Below, one piece after another: positions 35,442 through 45,468 of a stretch of 64,000 nt of DNA. The notes under the pieces are model-generated. The model was not told the origin of the DNA, did not search any database, and saw only the letters and a list, made by a program, of their open reading frames with translations. The position numbers were made by a program, and so were the translations under genes. Origin of the DNA: JAGDMJ01 sp963809695 (lineage in GTDB: Bacteria > Bacteroidota > Ignavibacteria > UBA10030 > UBA6906); the NCBI GenBank assembly GCA_963809695.1, contig CAWEKI010000004.1:16604-80603 (forward strand), read 5' to 3'. Each line of letters begins with the position of its first letter. Within the stretch, counting starts at the first letter, position 1.

Positions 35442-37139
35442 ATGGCAAGGATTACGATAGACGGAAAACAGTTTGAGGCTGACGGCCGGCGCACGATCAT
35501 CGAGGCAGCACGGGAACAGGGGATTGAGATCCCGCACTTCTGCTGGCACCCGAAACTCTCCGTTTCTGGAAATTGCCGCATGTGCCTCGTTGAAGTGGAG
35601 AAGCTCCCCAAGCTCGTGATCGCCTGCGCCACGCTGGTTGCAGAAGGCATGGTCGTGCATACCCAGAGCCCGAAGGTTGTCAGCGCCCGCCAAGCGGTGA
35701 TGGAATTCATCCTGATCAATCATCCGCTGGACTGTCCCATCTGCGACGAGGCCGGGGATTGCAAGCTTCAGAACTATGCGTACCAACACAGCGTTGGTTA
35801 CAGCCGGTTTGACGAGGACAAGGTTCACAAGCCGAAGAGAATTGAGCTCGGTCCGCATATCGTGCTTGACAGCGAACGGTGCATCATGTGCTCCCGGTGC
35901 GTCCGGTTCTGTGACGAAATTGCCAGGAAGCCGCAGCTGACCTTTACGCAGAGGGGGGATCACGTCGAGCTCACGACGTTCCCGGGGGAGCAGCTCGACA
36001 ACCCGTACTCCATGAATACGATCGATATTTGTCCCGTGGGTGCGCTGACCAGCAAAGAATTCCGGTTCAAGGCACGTGTGTGGGAACTCTCTTCGACAGA
36101 CACGGTCTGTCCCGGATGTTCCCGTGGCTGCAACATGAACACCTGGGTGCGCAATAACGAGATCCTTCGCCAGACTCCGCGGTTCAATCCCGACGTCAAC
36201 GAGTACTGGATGTGCGACCATGGCCGGTTGAACACTTTCCAGCAGGTCCACGCAGAGACCAGGATCAATGGGCCCATGATGAAAAAGGAAATTGGTCCCG
36301 TGGAAGTAGGGTGGGACGAGGCAATTTCCCTGGTTGCCTCCGAGTTCAAGGGGTTCAAGAAATCGGAAATAGCAATCCTTGGGTCAGCATATGCCACTAA
36401 TGAAGACAACTTCGTCCTGCAAAAATTCTCCCGCGAGGTCCTGGGCACCAGATTCATCGACTTCCTTCGCCATGAGGTGGAGGGCGATGAAGATGATCTG
36501 CTGATCAGGGCAGACAAGACCCCCAACAGCCGCGGCGCAGCGGAGGTCGGCGTCCACCCTGGGAACCCGTCGGCTGGCTTCGAAGGAATTCTGCGGGGCA
36601 TCAAGGAAGGGCAGATCAAAGCACTGTATGTCATTGAGGACAATGTCGCTGCCGACCCCGTGGTCGCACGAAGCCTCGCGAGGATCGAATACCTTGTAGT
36701 GCATTCGTCGGTGGAGAATGAAACGACGAGCCTGGCAGATGTGGTATTCCCCTCCTCGACCTATGCGGAAAAGAACGGCACGTTTGTGAACTTCCAGGGA
36801 CGGGTCCAGAGGATCAGACCGGCGGTGGCAACGCTGGAGCAAGATCGCTCGGCGGACGGGCTCGCCATGAGCAGGCTGGATAAGTTTGGTTCGCCATTTG
36901 ATCGTTGGGCGAAAGGAGTGAAAGTGGACGCGCGTCCGACCTGGCGGATCATCGCCGGGATCGCATCCCTTATGGGCGTCAAGTACCGCTATACGAGCGC
37001 GGAGGATGTCTTTGTTGAAATGGCATCAACGCTTGATGCCTTCAAAGGGATGAGCTACCGCAAGGTTGGGGACAAGGGTGTCACCCTCGGCGCGCCAAAG
37101 GTCCAGGCCCCCGTAGCTGCGACACACATCGCACGATAG
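35442..37139 (+). CDS. nuoG: NADH-quinone oxidoreductase subunit G, short form
   Basis: 565 residues, shorter than the roughly 900 of E. coli NuoG. The N-terminal [2Fe-2S] domain (CWHPKLSVSGNCRMC), an HxxxCxxCxxxxxC site (HPLDCPICDEAGDC), and a [4Fe-4S] site (CIMCSRCVRFC with a later CPVGAL) are complete. The molybdopterin-like part (CPGCSRGCN onward) is truncated but retains core strands. AAGGAG lies before the ATG. NuoG carries electrons within the peripheral arm of complex I. Confidence 0.9.
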   Translation: MARITIDGKQFEADGRRTIIEAAREQGIEIPHFCWHPKLSVSGNCRMCLVEVEKLPKLVIACATLVAEGMVVHTQSPKVVSARQAVMEFILINHPLDCPICDEAGDCKLQNYAYQHSVGYSRFDEDKVHKPKRIELGPHIVLDSERCIMCSRCVRFCDEIARKPQLTFTQRGDHVELTTFPGEQLDNPYSMNTIDICPVGALTSKEFRFKARVWELSSTDTVCPGCSRGCNMNTWVRNNEILRQTPRFNPDVNEYWMCDHGRLNTFQQVHAETRINGPMMKKEIGPVEVGWDEAISLVASEFKGFKKSEIAILGSAYATNEDNFVLQKFSREVLGTRFIDFLRHEVEGDEDDLLIRADKTPNSRGAAEVGVHPGNPSAGFEGILRGIKEGQIKALYVIEDNVAADPVVARSLARIEYLVVHSSVENETTSLADVVFPSSTYAEKNGTFVNFQGRVQRIRPAVATLEQDRSADGLAMSRLDKFGSPFDRWAKGVKVDARPTWRIIAGIASLMGVKYRYTSAEDVFVEMASTLDAFKGMSYRKVGDKGVTLGAPKVQAPVAATHIAR

Positions 37140-37159
37140 AAACAGAACGGAACCGTCAG

Positions 37160-38179
37160 ATGGAATTTATCATTATCTCACTTATCAAGATCGTCCTCGT
37201 CATGCTTGTGGTCCTGACGACAGTGGCAAACCTCGTGTATGCCGAGCGCAAGGTGAGCGCGTTCATCCAGAACCGCATCGGTCCCAACAGGGTGGGCCCC
37301 TGGGGGCTGCTGCAGGCACCTGCAGATGTGCTCAAGCTTTTTTTGAAAGAGGATATCGTCCCTGCCAGGGCGAATAAATTCGTCCATACGCTCGCTCCGA
37401 TCATTTCGATCGTCGTTGCGATGACCACCATTGCCGTCGTTCCCTTCGGAGACCGGATCACGCTGTTTGGCCGGGAGATCAAACTGATCATCGCTGACGT
37501 CAACATCGGCGTGCTCTATGTCTTGGCGCTGACATCCCTTGGAGTGTATGGCATTACGCTGAGCGGTTGGTCGTCCAACAACAAGTACTCGCTCCTGGGA
37601 GGACTGCGTTCATCGGCGCAGATGATAAGTTACGAACTTTCCATGGGCCTTTCGGTAGTCGGCGTCATCATGGTTGCAGGTACCCTGCAGCTCGACCGGA
37701 TCGTGGAGACGCAGGCAGGGTTTGCGTGGAATGCTTTTCTCACGCCCATCGGGTTCATCACATTTGTGGTGGCCTCGTTCGCAGAGACGAACCGTCTCCC
37801 GTTCGATCTGCCTGAGGCGGAACCGGAGCTTGTGGGAGGGTATCATACGGAATACAGCGGCATGAAGTTCGGCACCTTCTTTCTTGCCGAATATGCCAAC
37901 ATGATCACATCGAGCGCGCTCATTGTCACGCTCTTCCTTGGGGGCTGGCAGTTTCCGTACCTCCAGTCATTCGGTCTTCCGGGACAGTGGATGAGCGTGA
38001 TCCAGATCCTGATGTTTGTTGTGAAGGTACTTTGTGTGCTCTTCTTCTATATATGGGTGCGGTGGACGATCCCGCGGTTCCGATATGACCAGCTGATGAA
38101 CCTGGGATGGAAAGTTATGCTGCCACTCGGACTGCTGAACCTCGTGGTGACGGCCTCCTGGATGCTCTTACGGGGATAG
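37160..38179 (+). CDS. nuoH: NADH-quinone oxidoreductase subunit H
   Basis: 339 residues with about eight membrane segments and the complex I signatures AERKVSAFIQNRIGPNRVG, PFDLPEAEPELVGGYHTEY and WVRWTIPRFRYDQ. NuoH forms the quinone site at the junction of the two arms. It is 20 bp after nuoG. Its length and motifs are normal, so nothing is broken. Confidence 0.95.
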   Translation: MEFIIISLIKIVLVMLVVLTTVANLVYAERKVSAFIQNRIGPNRVGPWGLLQAPADVLKLFLKEDIVPARANKFVHTLAPIISIVVAMTTIAVVPFGDRITLFGREIKLIIADVNIGVLYVLALTSLGVYGITLSGWSSNNKYSLLGGLRSSAQMISYELSMGLSVVGVIMVAGTLQLDRIVETQAGFAWNAFLTPIGFITFVVASFAETNRLPFDLPEAEPELVGGYHTEYSGMKFGTFFLAEYANMITSSALIVTLFLGGWQFPYLQSFGLPGQWMSVIQILMFVVKVLCVLFFYIWVRWTIPRFRYDQLMNLGWKVMLPLGLLNLVVTASWMLLRG

Positions 38180-38208
38180 CGCTCAATTTTCTGAGGAGTT
38201 TTGATCGA

Positions 38209-38721
38209 ATGTCGAACAGTCATGAAGTGCCGGTTGCGCAGGTTCGTCGAAAGGACTTGACGCTCTGGCAGAAAACATACATCCCTGAAATCATCAAGGG
38301 GATGGTCCTGACCATGCGGCAGATGTTCCGGCCGAAATTCACCCGGCAATACCCCGAGGAACACTGGAATCCCCCTGCCTCGTTCAGGGGGCGGCCCGTG
38401 CTTGTCCACGAAGAAGGAACCGAGCGATGCGTTGCCTGCGGACTGTGTGCCCGGGTATGCCCCGCACTTGCCATTGAGGTGCAGGCAGGAGAGACCCCGC
38501 TTTCCAAGGAACGTTTTCCTGAGCTTTTCGAGATCAATATGCTCCGATGCATCTTCTGCGGCTTTTGTGAGGAGGCTTGTCCGGAAGAAGCCATCGTGAT
38601 GAGCTCCGATTATGAGCTCGTTTTTCTGCGCCCCGAAGATGCGATATATGGGAAAGATAAGCTCCTGATGTCCAGTGACCAGCTGGCCGACCGCCTTGCA
38701 TTTCTCCGAAGATCCCGTTAG
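38209..38721 (+). CDS. nuoI: NADH-quinone oxidoreductase subunit I
   Basis: 170 residues with two [4Fe-4S] sites, CVACGLCARVC and CIFCGFCEEAC, as in NuoI. The start at 38209 follows a TGAGGAG-like site; an upstream Met at 38107 lies inside nuoH. It passes electrons from the peripheral arm towards the quinone site. It is the last of an isolated G-H-I trio and is followed by a terminator. Confidence 0.95.
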   Translation: MSNSHEVPVAQVRRKDLTLWQKTYIPEIIKGMVLTMRQMFRPKFTRQYPEEHWNPPASFRGRPVLVHEEGTERCVACGLCARVCPALAIEVQAGETPLSKERFPELFEINMLRCIFCGFCEEACPEEAIVMSSDYELVFLRPEDAIYGKDKLLMSSDQLADRLAFLRRSR

Positions 38722-38753
38722 TTGTTCTACCGAATGCAGCTGCCCTGTTGAGC

Positions 38754-38778
38754 AAAGGCCGTCCGAAAGACGGCCTTT
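38754..38778 (+). terminator. intrinsic terminator after nuoI
   Basis: AAAGGCCGTC and GACGGCCTTT form a 10-bp stem with a 5-nt loop, and the plus strand continues with TT. It ends the nuoGHI transcript before the CNNM gene. Confidence 0.85.
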
Positions 38779-38861
38779 TTCATTGATTTGGAAATGCGCT
38801 CATTAATGCTTTTATTACTTACCTAGAAGTGCCTATTTCAGACGGATTTTGGCGGTTTTTA

Positions 38862-40202
38862 ATGAATGCTGTCTGGTTTGAGATTCTTGGAATTCTCTTA
38901 CTGGTGGCCCTTGTCGGGTTCTTTTCCGCTTGCGAGGTGGCTGTTCTTGCCACCCGAAAGAGCAAAATGCGGGAACTGGCCGATGGTGGTGACCACAAGG
39001 CCGCGGCAGTGCTGGGTTTTCAGGAGAATCCGGAAGAGTTCCTGGCCACGATTCATGTTGGAGTCGTTTTTTCGCTTATCCTGGCCTCGGGGCTTGCCGG
39101 AATGATCGGTTTCCAGCATTTATCCCCGGCCCTCTCGGAGAGTAATGTCCCATGGATACAGCGTGGCAGCGATTATATCTCGCTGGGCGTGATCGTGCTC
39201 TCGATTGGCTTCCTGGTGGTCGTCTTCGGCGAACTGGTCCCGAAATCGCTCTCGCTGCGCTATTCCGCCGTTGTGGCGCTGAGGGTATCTCCGGCAATGC
39301 GCTTCTTCGCCGTCCTGTTCCGCTTTCCCGCGCGAGTTCTCGTCTTTGCCAGCAATCTGGTGTTGGGTGTGTTCAAAGATCACACCACCTTTACCGAGTC
39401 CAGGATGTCTGAGGAGGAATTCAAGCTCATGCTGGAAGAAGGGACTAAGGCGGGAGTGATCGACAAGACGGAGCATGAGCTGATCGAAAGCATTTTTGAG
39501 TTTACCGACACAACCGCGAAAGAGGTCATGATCCCCCGGCCCGATGTCGTCGCGCTTGACGTTGACACCAAGCCGGAAACGATCGTGAAGATCGTCCTGG
39601 AAGAAGGATACTCACGGCTCCCTGTGTTCAAGGGAACAATCGACAATATCCTTGGAATCGTCTACACGAAAGACCTGCTCGGGATGATCGAGTACAGGAA
39701 CCTGATCCTGCTGCACGATGTCATCCGGCCTGCCTACTTTGTGCCTGAGACGAAAAGGATCAGCCAGCTGATGCGCGAGCTGCAACAACAGCGTTCCCAC
39801 ATGGCCGTCGTGATCGACGAGTTCGGAGGAACCGAGGGGATCATTACCATGGAGGATATCCTTGAAGAGATTGTCGGCGAGATCCACGACGAATACGATG
39901 AAGTGCTGAAAGACATTGAACAGGTGGCCGACGGCTCCTTCATTGTGAATGCCCGCACGTCCATCAGGGACTTTAACGAGCGGTTCCATGCGAACCTCCC
40001 GGAGGCCGATGAATACGAGACGGTGAGCGGTTTTCTCAATAAAGTCGCCGGACGCATACCCGAGTTGAACGAAGAGTTCATGTTCGACAGGCTGGCCTTT
40101 ACGATCGTGAAAAAAAGCCAGCGCAGAATCCGTCTCGTCCGGGTCCGGAAGATCGACAAGGTTCCATCAGCCACCACAGCGGGGTCCGAATCCCTTTCAT
40201 GA
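38862..40202 (+). CDS. CNNM/CorC-type transporter, DUF21 and CBS domains
   Basis: About 446 residues. The N-terminal DUF21 membrane domain (to about 200) is followed by a CBS pair (MIPRPDVVALDVDTKPE, RLPVFKGTIDNILGIVYTKDLL) and a C-terminal CorC_HlyC domain. The ATG at 38862 is used; a GTG at 38829 would add 11 residues. The family is linked to Mg2+/Co2+ efflux or metal homeostasis and was long annotated as hemolysin-like. It is a single gene ending 28 bp before wecB. Confidence 0.88.
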   Translation: MNAVWFEILGILLLVALVGFFSACEVAVLATRKSKMRELADGGDHKAAAVLGFQENPEEFLATIHVGVVFSLILASGLAGMIGFQHLSPALSESNVPWIQRGSDYISLGVIVLSIGFLVVVFGELVPKSLSLRYSAVVALRVSPAMRFFAVLFRFPARVLVFASNLVLGVFKDHTTFTESRMSEEEFKLMLEEGTKAGVIDKTEHELIESIFEFTDTTAKEVMIPRPDVVALDVDTKPETIVKIVLEEGYSRLPVFKGTIDNILGIVYTKDLLGMIEYRNLILLHDVIRPAYFVPETKRISQLMRELQQQRSHMAVVIDEFGGTEGIITMEDILEEIVGEIHDEYDEVLKDIEQVADGSFIVNARTSIRDFNERFHANLPEADEYETVSGFLNKVAGRIPELNEEFMFDRLAFTIVKKSQRRIRLVRVRKIDKVPSATTAGSESLS

Positions 40203-40230
40203 CCTTCCTTTCATACAGCATTCGCGTTCA

Positions 40231-41367
40231 ATGAAAAGCAAATTCAGGATTCTTGTCGTGTTCGGCACGAGGCCAGAAGCGATCAAGCTCGCTCCCGTGG
40301 TGAAGGAGTTGTACCGGCGTTCCGATGACTTCATTCCGCGGGTTTGTATCACCGCCCAGCACCGGGAAATGCTCGATCAGGTCCTCCGGATCTTTGCCTT
40401 GCGGGTCCACCACGACCTTAACATCATGCGGAAAGGGCAGTCCCTTGAGGATGTTACGGCGCGGGTCCTGACAGGAATGAAAGGGGTGCTTGCCGCCGAA
40501 CGGCCGGATATGGTCATCGTGCAAGGAGATACCACCACGACCTTTGCAACGACGCTCGCTGCCTATTATGCCCATGTTCCCGTTGGACATGTGGAAGCGG
40601 GGCTCAGGACCTGGAACAAATACAGTCCCTATCCGGAAGAGATCAACAGGGTTCTCACCACACACATGGCGGACTTGCACTTCCCGCCAACCCGGCAGGC
40701 CGAGAACAATCTCGTGCGTGAAGGGGTTCATCCCGCCCGCATGGTCGTCACAGGGAACACGGTGATCGATGCCCTCTACCACATCCGCTCCTCGATCCGG
40801 GCGAGCTACCCGCGGTTTGAGAAGATGTTCCCCTCGTTAGATTTCTCGCGGCGCATCATTCTTGTGACGGGTCACCGGCGGGAGAATTTTGGACCGGGGT
40901 TCCAGGCGATCTGTCACGGCATCCGGGAAATCGCAGAAACCGAGAAGGATGTGGAGATCATTTATCCCGTCCATCTCAATCCTAATGTCCAGAAGCCAGT
41001 GCGGGATATCCTTGCCGGGCTCCGCAATGTCCATTTGATTCCGCCTCTTGAATACCGGCCATTTGTTTTCCTTATGGACCGGTCGTATCTCATCTTGACG
41101 GATTCCGGTGGCGTGCAGGAGGAAGCCCCCTCGCTGGGCAAACCGGTTCTGGTCTTACGCAACCATACGGAGCGTCCGGAAGCCGTCAGGGCTGGGACCG
41201 TGCGGCTCGTGGGGACTGACCGGGCAAAGATCGTCCGTGAGGTGAGGCGGCTTCTGCAGAACAAAGATCTCTATCGAACAATGAGCCGCGCTCACAACCC
41301 TTATGGCGACGGGAAGGCGAGTCCACGCATTGTATCTGCAATCAAGCGGTATCTCAAGGCGCGATGA
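40231..41367 (+). CDS. wecB: UDP-N-acetylglucosamine 2-epimerase
   Basis: 378 residues with the whole epimerase pattern: GTRPEAIKLAPV, QGDTTTTFAT, HVEAGLRT, GHRRENFG, and SGGVQEEAPSLGKPVL. It makes UDP-ManNAc from UDP-GlcNAc for surface glycans. The stop overlaps the next gene as ATGA. It opens a long glycan operon, so the product polymer probably contains ManNAc or a derivative; the dehydrogenase wecC is not in the window. Confidence 0.93.
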   Translation: MKSKFRILVVFGTRPEAIKLAPVVKELYRRSDDFIPRVCITAQHREMLDQVLRIFALRVHHDLNIMRKGQSLEDVTARVLTGMKGVLAAERPDMVIVQGDTTTTFATTLAAYYAHVPVGHVEAGLRTWNKYSPYPEEINRVLTTHMADLHFPPTRQAENNLVREGVHPARMVVTGNTVIDALYHIRSSIRASYPRFEKMFPSLDFSRRIILVTGHRRENFGPGFQAICHGIREIAETEKDVEIIYPVHLNPNVQKPVRDILAGLRNVHLIPPLEYRPFVFLMDRSYLILTDSGGVQEEAPSLGKPVLVLRNHTERPEAVRAGTVRLVGTDRAKIVREVRRLLQNKDLYRTMSRAHNPYGDGKASPRIVSAIKRYLKAR

Positions 41368-42254
41368 CGGCACCAGGTGAACATCCCGATTCAATCGTGC
41401 TCTCTGTCATTATTGCGAATTGGGATACCCGCGATCTTCTGCGGGACCTATTAGCCTCTCTTGAACGCCATCGTCCGCCATTTGCATTCGAAGTGATTGT
41501 GGTGGACAATGGTTCGACGGACGACAGTCCCTCCATGGTTGCCAGGGAGTTTCCGTGGGTCCTTCTTCGGTTGAACGCAACGAATCTGGGTTACGCCCGG
41601 GCAAACAACTTGGGATTTGCCTGTTCCAGGGGAGAGTTCATACTCCTATTGGGGAGCGACACGGCTCTTGTTGATGACAGCATGAACCTCATGGTTGAGT
41701 ACCTGCGCTCCCACGAAGACACGGGCGCAGTGAGCTGCCGGCTCCTGAACCCGGATGGGTCCGTCCAGGGTTCATGCCGCCACTTTCCAACACTCATGGA
41801 CGGGATCCTGACCTACCTGTCGCTGCACGGGATGGCGCCCCAGTACAATATGGAAGGATTCGACTTCTACCGGACCCAGGAGGTGGAACAACCTGCGGCA
41901 ACGTGTCTGATGCTTCGTCGCTCAACGATTACGGCTATTGGGCTTTTTGATGAACGGTTCTCGATCCTATACAATGATGTCGACTTGTGCATGCGCATCC
42001 GGCGGGGAGGGTGGAAGATCGTCTATCTGGCGGAAGGAGAAGTGATTCACCACGGCAGCCAGAGTACACGGCGAGCATCGCCGGAGCTGCGCCTTGAAAT
42101 GTACGGCAATATTCTTCTATATTACACGGTTCATGTGCATCCGCTGTCAGGCTGGATCCTCAGGCCGATACTGGCGATCCGGTTGGTCTTGGCCACGCGG
42201 AGGCTCATTGGTCTACGGCTGATTTTTCGGAAGAACATTAGAGGAGCACCATGA
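41364..42254 (+). CDS. glycosyltransferase family 2, rhamnosyltransferase-like
   Basis: 296 residues, GT-A fold: SVIIANWDTRDLLR, VVDNGSTDDS, LLGSDTALVDD, and the ending FDERFSILYNDVDLC followed by HHGS. The Asn-Trp start motif and the YNDVDLC acceptor region are typical of rhamnosyl- or heptosyl-type GT2 enzymes; the true sugar is not known. It begins and ends in 4-bp ATGA overlaps. Confidence 0.85.
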   Translation: MTAPGEHPDSIVLSVIIANWDTRDLLRDLLASLERHRPPFAFEVIVVDNGSTDDSPSMVAREFPWVLLRLNATNLGYARANNLGFACSRGEFILLLGSDTALVDDSMNLMVEYLRSHEDTGAVSCRLLNPDGSVQGSCRHFPTLMDGILTYLSLHGMAPQYNMEGFDFYRTQEVEQPAATCLMLRRSTITAIGLFDERFSILYNDVDLCMRIRRGGWKIVYLAEGEVIHHGSQSTRRASPELRLEMYGNILLYYTVHVHPLSGWILRPILAIRLVLATRRLIGLRLIFRKNIRGAP

Positions 42255-42919
42255 TCGGCGAGGATATCCGGGCAAGCGTCTTTCGCGACACCAAGACATT
42301 CTACGATCACGTGCCGGTCGACCAGGTCGCACGGCAGCTGATTTCTTTTGCGAGGAAATATGCCGGAAATGAAATCCTTGATCTCGGATGTGCGGTCGGC
42401 AACTACAGCCGGCGGCTGGCTTCATTGGGATACCGTGTAAAAGGGGCCGATATCAATCCGGAATACATCCGTATTGCTCGCGAACGGGGGGTGGATGCCT
42501 ATACTGTTGAAGGGGATGTTCTCCCCTTCCCTGACAAATCGTTCGACAGCGTGCTCCTCTTTGAGGTTGTCGAACACTTGCCTGATCCTGACCGAGTGCT
42601 CCGCGAAGCCGGGCGCGTTGCCAGAAAGAACGTGATCCTGACCACGCCGAACAGCGAGGGGATTACTGACCTTCAGAGGATGGGATTGATGTACGAGCAT
42701 TTCGGCGACCTCGATCACCGCAATTTCTTCACCCCGGAAAGCCTGGGCAAACTCCTGGAGAAACATTTCCCCCGGGTCCATATCAGGCGAGGGGACGGAA
42801 TTAATCCGCTGGCGCTCATGCCCTGGAAACCGATACGGGTGCTTGGCGCCGGCCTCGCGCACCTTGGCCTTCTCACGCCAAGGTTCTACTTTCGACTGTT
42901 CGCCGTGGTGGACATCTGA
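42251..42919 (+). CDS. class I SAM-dependent methyltransferase
   Basis: 222 residues. Motif I (ILDLGCAVGNYSRRL) near residue 38, the acidic ADINPEYIRIA, and VEVVEHLPDPD show the SAM fold. Its place between two sugar transferases suggests methylation of a sugar or lipid-linked glycan end, which often stops chain growth, but this is inferred. The start is in an ATGA overlap. Confidence 0.8.
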   Translation: MIGEDIRASVFRDTKTFYDHVPVDQVARQLISFARKYAGNEILDLGCAVGNYSRRLASLGYRVKGADINPEYIRIARERGVDAYTVEGDVLPFPDKSFDSVLLFEVVEHLPDPDRVLREAGRVARKNVILTTPNSEGITDLQRMGLMYEHFGDLDHRNFFTPESLGKLLEKHFPRVHIRRGDGINPLALMPWKPIRVLGAGLAHLGLLTPRFYFRLFAVVDI

Positions 42920-42928
42920 AAGCCTGAC

Positions 42929-44488
42929 ATGCCAGAGGCCTTAACCGATATTCCCATGAGCACGACGCCGGGGCGGATTGTGCGAAACACGGTGAGCAAC
43001 TCCCTGAGCTTCGGGTTCTTGTTCATCTCCAATCTCTTCCTGCTCCCTTTCATTGTCCATAACCTGGGTGACGCCTATTATGGCAACATCTGGGTCATCC
43101 TCGGTGCGCTCACGGCCTACATGGGCCTGATTGACCTTGGCACCGGTATGGCCTTTGTGAAGTTCATTTCGGAATACTACACGAAAGGAGATACGACCAG
43201 CCTTCAGGAAGTGGTGAACACGGGAGTGGCTCTGTATCTTGCAGTCGGTGCGGTGCTGATGGCGGTGACGTGGTTTGCGGGGGACACAATCCTCGGGCTC
43301 GTGGGCGTTCCGGCGAATATTATGGAAGACGCGGTGTTCGTGCTGCGGATCGGCATGGTGGTGTTTATCATCGCCAATGTGGTTTCGCCCCTGACATCCG
43401 TGCTGATCGGCATCCAGCGCATGGACATCAATGCCTACGTCTCCATTGGAACCCAAACCGTCAGCATTGCGGGAACAGTGTTCGTGCTCCTCAACGGCTA
43501 TGGGGTCCGTGGGTTAATACTCAACAACCTGGTCATTGTCCTCCTGAACGCGGTCTGTCTCAGTTGGTTTGCGTTTCGCCTGGTTCCTGTCCTGAGGATC
43601 GGGATCCGGTATTGCAGACTGAAGATGGCGAGACGCTTTGTTGGCTACGGAGCCAACCTGCAGGTAAGCAAGCTCGCCCAGATTATTCTCTTTCAGACGG
43701 ATCGCATTCTGTGTTTGAGGCTGTTCGGGGCCAGCACCGCGACCTACTACGACATCGGGGCACGGCTGAACAGTGCCGGACGGGCCGTCGGTTTTCTCTC
43801 AGTGTCGGCGCTCGTGCCCGCTGTGGCTGAGCTCGATGCCTTGCAGCACCGCGAAAAGATCATGACGCTCTACAAGCGCGGGTCGAAGTATATCGCCGTG
43901 GTGTCAAGCTTCCTGTTCCTGTTCATCGGGGTGTTCGCGCCGCAGATCATCCGCGTCTGGTTCTGGGACGACAAGTATCTTGCCTCTGTCGCCATTGTCC
44001 GTGTGCTGGCCTTCGGTTATTTTTTCAACATCATGACCGGGGTCGCCAGCTCACTGGCGGCCGGCCTGGGAAAGACAGACTATGACAGGCGGTATGGAAT
44101 TTTTACGTCCGTCTTCAACCTTGTAGCGATCATCGGACTTTCGCTGACACTGGGACCCATCGGTGTCGCCCTCGGTACATCGCTTTCCCTTATGCTCGGC
44201 GCCTTCTATTACCTGCGTCTGTTCCACGGCTTCATCCGTGTGTCGTCGGTAGAGGTCTTTCGACTTTTCGGACGTCCGCTCTTGACGGGCATTCTTGCCA
44301 GCGCCGCGGCGTTGATACTTGCCCTGATCCTCCCGGCCTTTGAGGGATCACGGTCGCTGCAGGCGGTGATGCTCGCAGCGATCTTGCTGCTCTATACGGG
44401 CGTCTTCGCAGCGACCCTGGCGTTCCTTCGCGTTTTCGATTCCTATGACTGGCAGCTGCTCCGCTCCATCAAAGGGAAAACGGCATGA
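42929..44488 (+). CDS. oligosaccharide flippase, Wzx-like
   Basis: 519 residues with about 14 membrane segments, the polysaccharide-export (MATE/MurJ-like) type. It starts with the common pattern for Wzx proteins (NTVSNSLSFGFLFISNLFLL). It would move lipid-linked repeat units from the inner to the outer face of the membrane. A second ATG at 42956 is possible. The stop overlaps the next transferase (ATGA). No Wzy polymerase is recognised in the window. Confidence 0.85.
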   Translation: MPEALTDIPMSTTPGRIVRNTVSNSLSFGFLFISNLFLLPFIVHNLGDAYYGNIWVILGALTAYMGLIDLGTGMAFVKFISEYYTKGDTTSLQEVVNTGVALYLAVGAVLMAVTWFAGDTILGLVGVPANIMEDAVFVLRIGMVVFIIANVVSPLTSVLIGIQRMDINAYVSIGTQTVSIAGTVFVLLNGYGVRGLILNNLVIVLLNAVCLSWFAFRLVPVLRIGIRYCRLKMARRFVGYGANLQVSKLAQIILFQTDRILCLRLFGASTATYYDIGARLNSAGRAVGFLSVSALVPAVAELDALQHREKIMTLYKRGSKYIAVVSSFLFLFIGVFAPQIIRVWFWDDKYLASVAIVRVLAFGYFFNIMTGVASSLAAGLGKTDYDRRYGIFTSVFNLVAIIGLSLTLGPIGVALGTSLSLMLGAFYYLRLFHGFIRVSSVEVFRLFGRPLLTGILASAAALILALILPAFEGSRSLQAVMLAAILLLYTGVFAATLAFLRVFDSYDWQLLRSIKGKTA

Positions 44489-45468
44489 ATGGCACACCGA
44501 GGCTCTCCGTCATTGTCGTCAACTGGAATACCCGTGATTGCCTGACCTCATGCCTGACGTCTGTTCACGAGGCGCTGTCACGAGCGGGCACACAGGTCAT
44601 TGTGGTGGATAACGCGTCGGCAGATGGCAGCGCGCAGATGGTGCGCGACCGCTTTCCGGGTGACCTCCTCGTGGCCAATGAGAAGAATCGTGGTTTCTCG
44701 GGAGGGGTCAACGACGGCCTGAAGCATGCCCGAGGGGAGTACATCCTCATACTGAACCCCGACATCGTCCTCCGGAAAGGGGTCGTGGATAGACTCATCT
44801 CGTACCTCGATGAGCATCCTGATACCGGTGGGGTCATGCCCTTGCTCAAAAACGTGGACGGATCCGCCCAGAAAGGGTATGTCCGCAGGCTTCCGTCTTT
44901 GATGCAAGTCTTCCTCTTCGCCACCTTGTTGCAGCGGTGGACCGCCCGGAGGCCATATCTTGCCAGCCATTACCTCGAAGCACCACAGGGCGCAGGCGAG
45001 GTCGTGGAGGTGGAGCAAATCCCCGGTGCTTTTCTGTTGACGACGCGAAGGGTCTTCAACACCGTGGGGCCGTTCGATGAAGCTTATCGTCTTTTTTTTG
45101 AGGATGTCGACTGGTGTTCCCGCGCACGCGAAAAGGGCCTGAAGCTCCTCATGCTCCCGTCTCTCGAAGTCACGCATGTCGGCGGGCGCAGCTTTGTGAT
45201 GGAAGATGGCAGCTGGATCCTGGCTCGGTATTTTGTCAGTATGGTCACCTACTTCTCACACAGGAAACCTAAGGCGGAAGCGGCGGTGGCGGCCATGATC
45301 CTTGGCACCAACGCACTTCTCATGTTCGTCAGGCACAGCATCTTCTGGGGGTGGGGGAACGCCGAGACGCGCAGGCGCGCGGCGGTCAATAGGCGGACGC
45401 ACTGGAATGTGCTCCGCCTATTCTACAGGGCGTTTGTTTTGCGGCGGGACGAGGCGCCCTTGCCATGA
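44485..45468 (+). CDS. glycosyltransferase family 2
   Basis: 327 residues, GT-A fold: VIVVNWNTRDCLTSC, VVDNASADGS, ILNPDIVLRKG and FFEDVDWCSRA. It is in the same subgroup as its neighbours; several transferases in a row imply a repeat unit with several sugars. It starts in an overlap with the flippase and ends in one with the next gene. Confidence 0.85.
   Translation: MNGTPRLSVIVVNWNTRDCLTSCLTSVHEALSRAGTQVIVVDNASADGSAQMVRDRFPGDLLVANEKNRGFSGGVNDGLKHARGEYILILNPDIVLRKGVVDRLISYLDEHPDTGGVMPLLKNVDGSAQKGYVRRLPSLMQVFLFATLLQRWTARRPYLASHYLEAPQGAGEVVEVEQIPGAFLLTTRRVFNTVGPFDEAYRLFFEDVDWCSRAREKGLKLLMLPSLEVTHVGGRSFVMEDGSWILARYFVSMVTYFSHRKPKAEAAVAAMILGTNALLMFVRHSIFWGWGNAETRRRAAVNRRTHWNVLRLFYRAFVLRRDEAPLP

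Noticed and set aside
34965..36251. Long minus-strand open frame of 428 codons over the aminotransferase and nuoG
   Set aside because: It runs antisense to two genes with clear catalytic and Fe-S motifs and has no recognisable domain.
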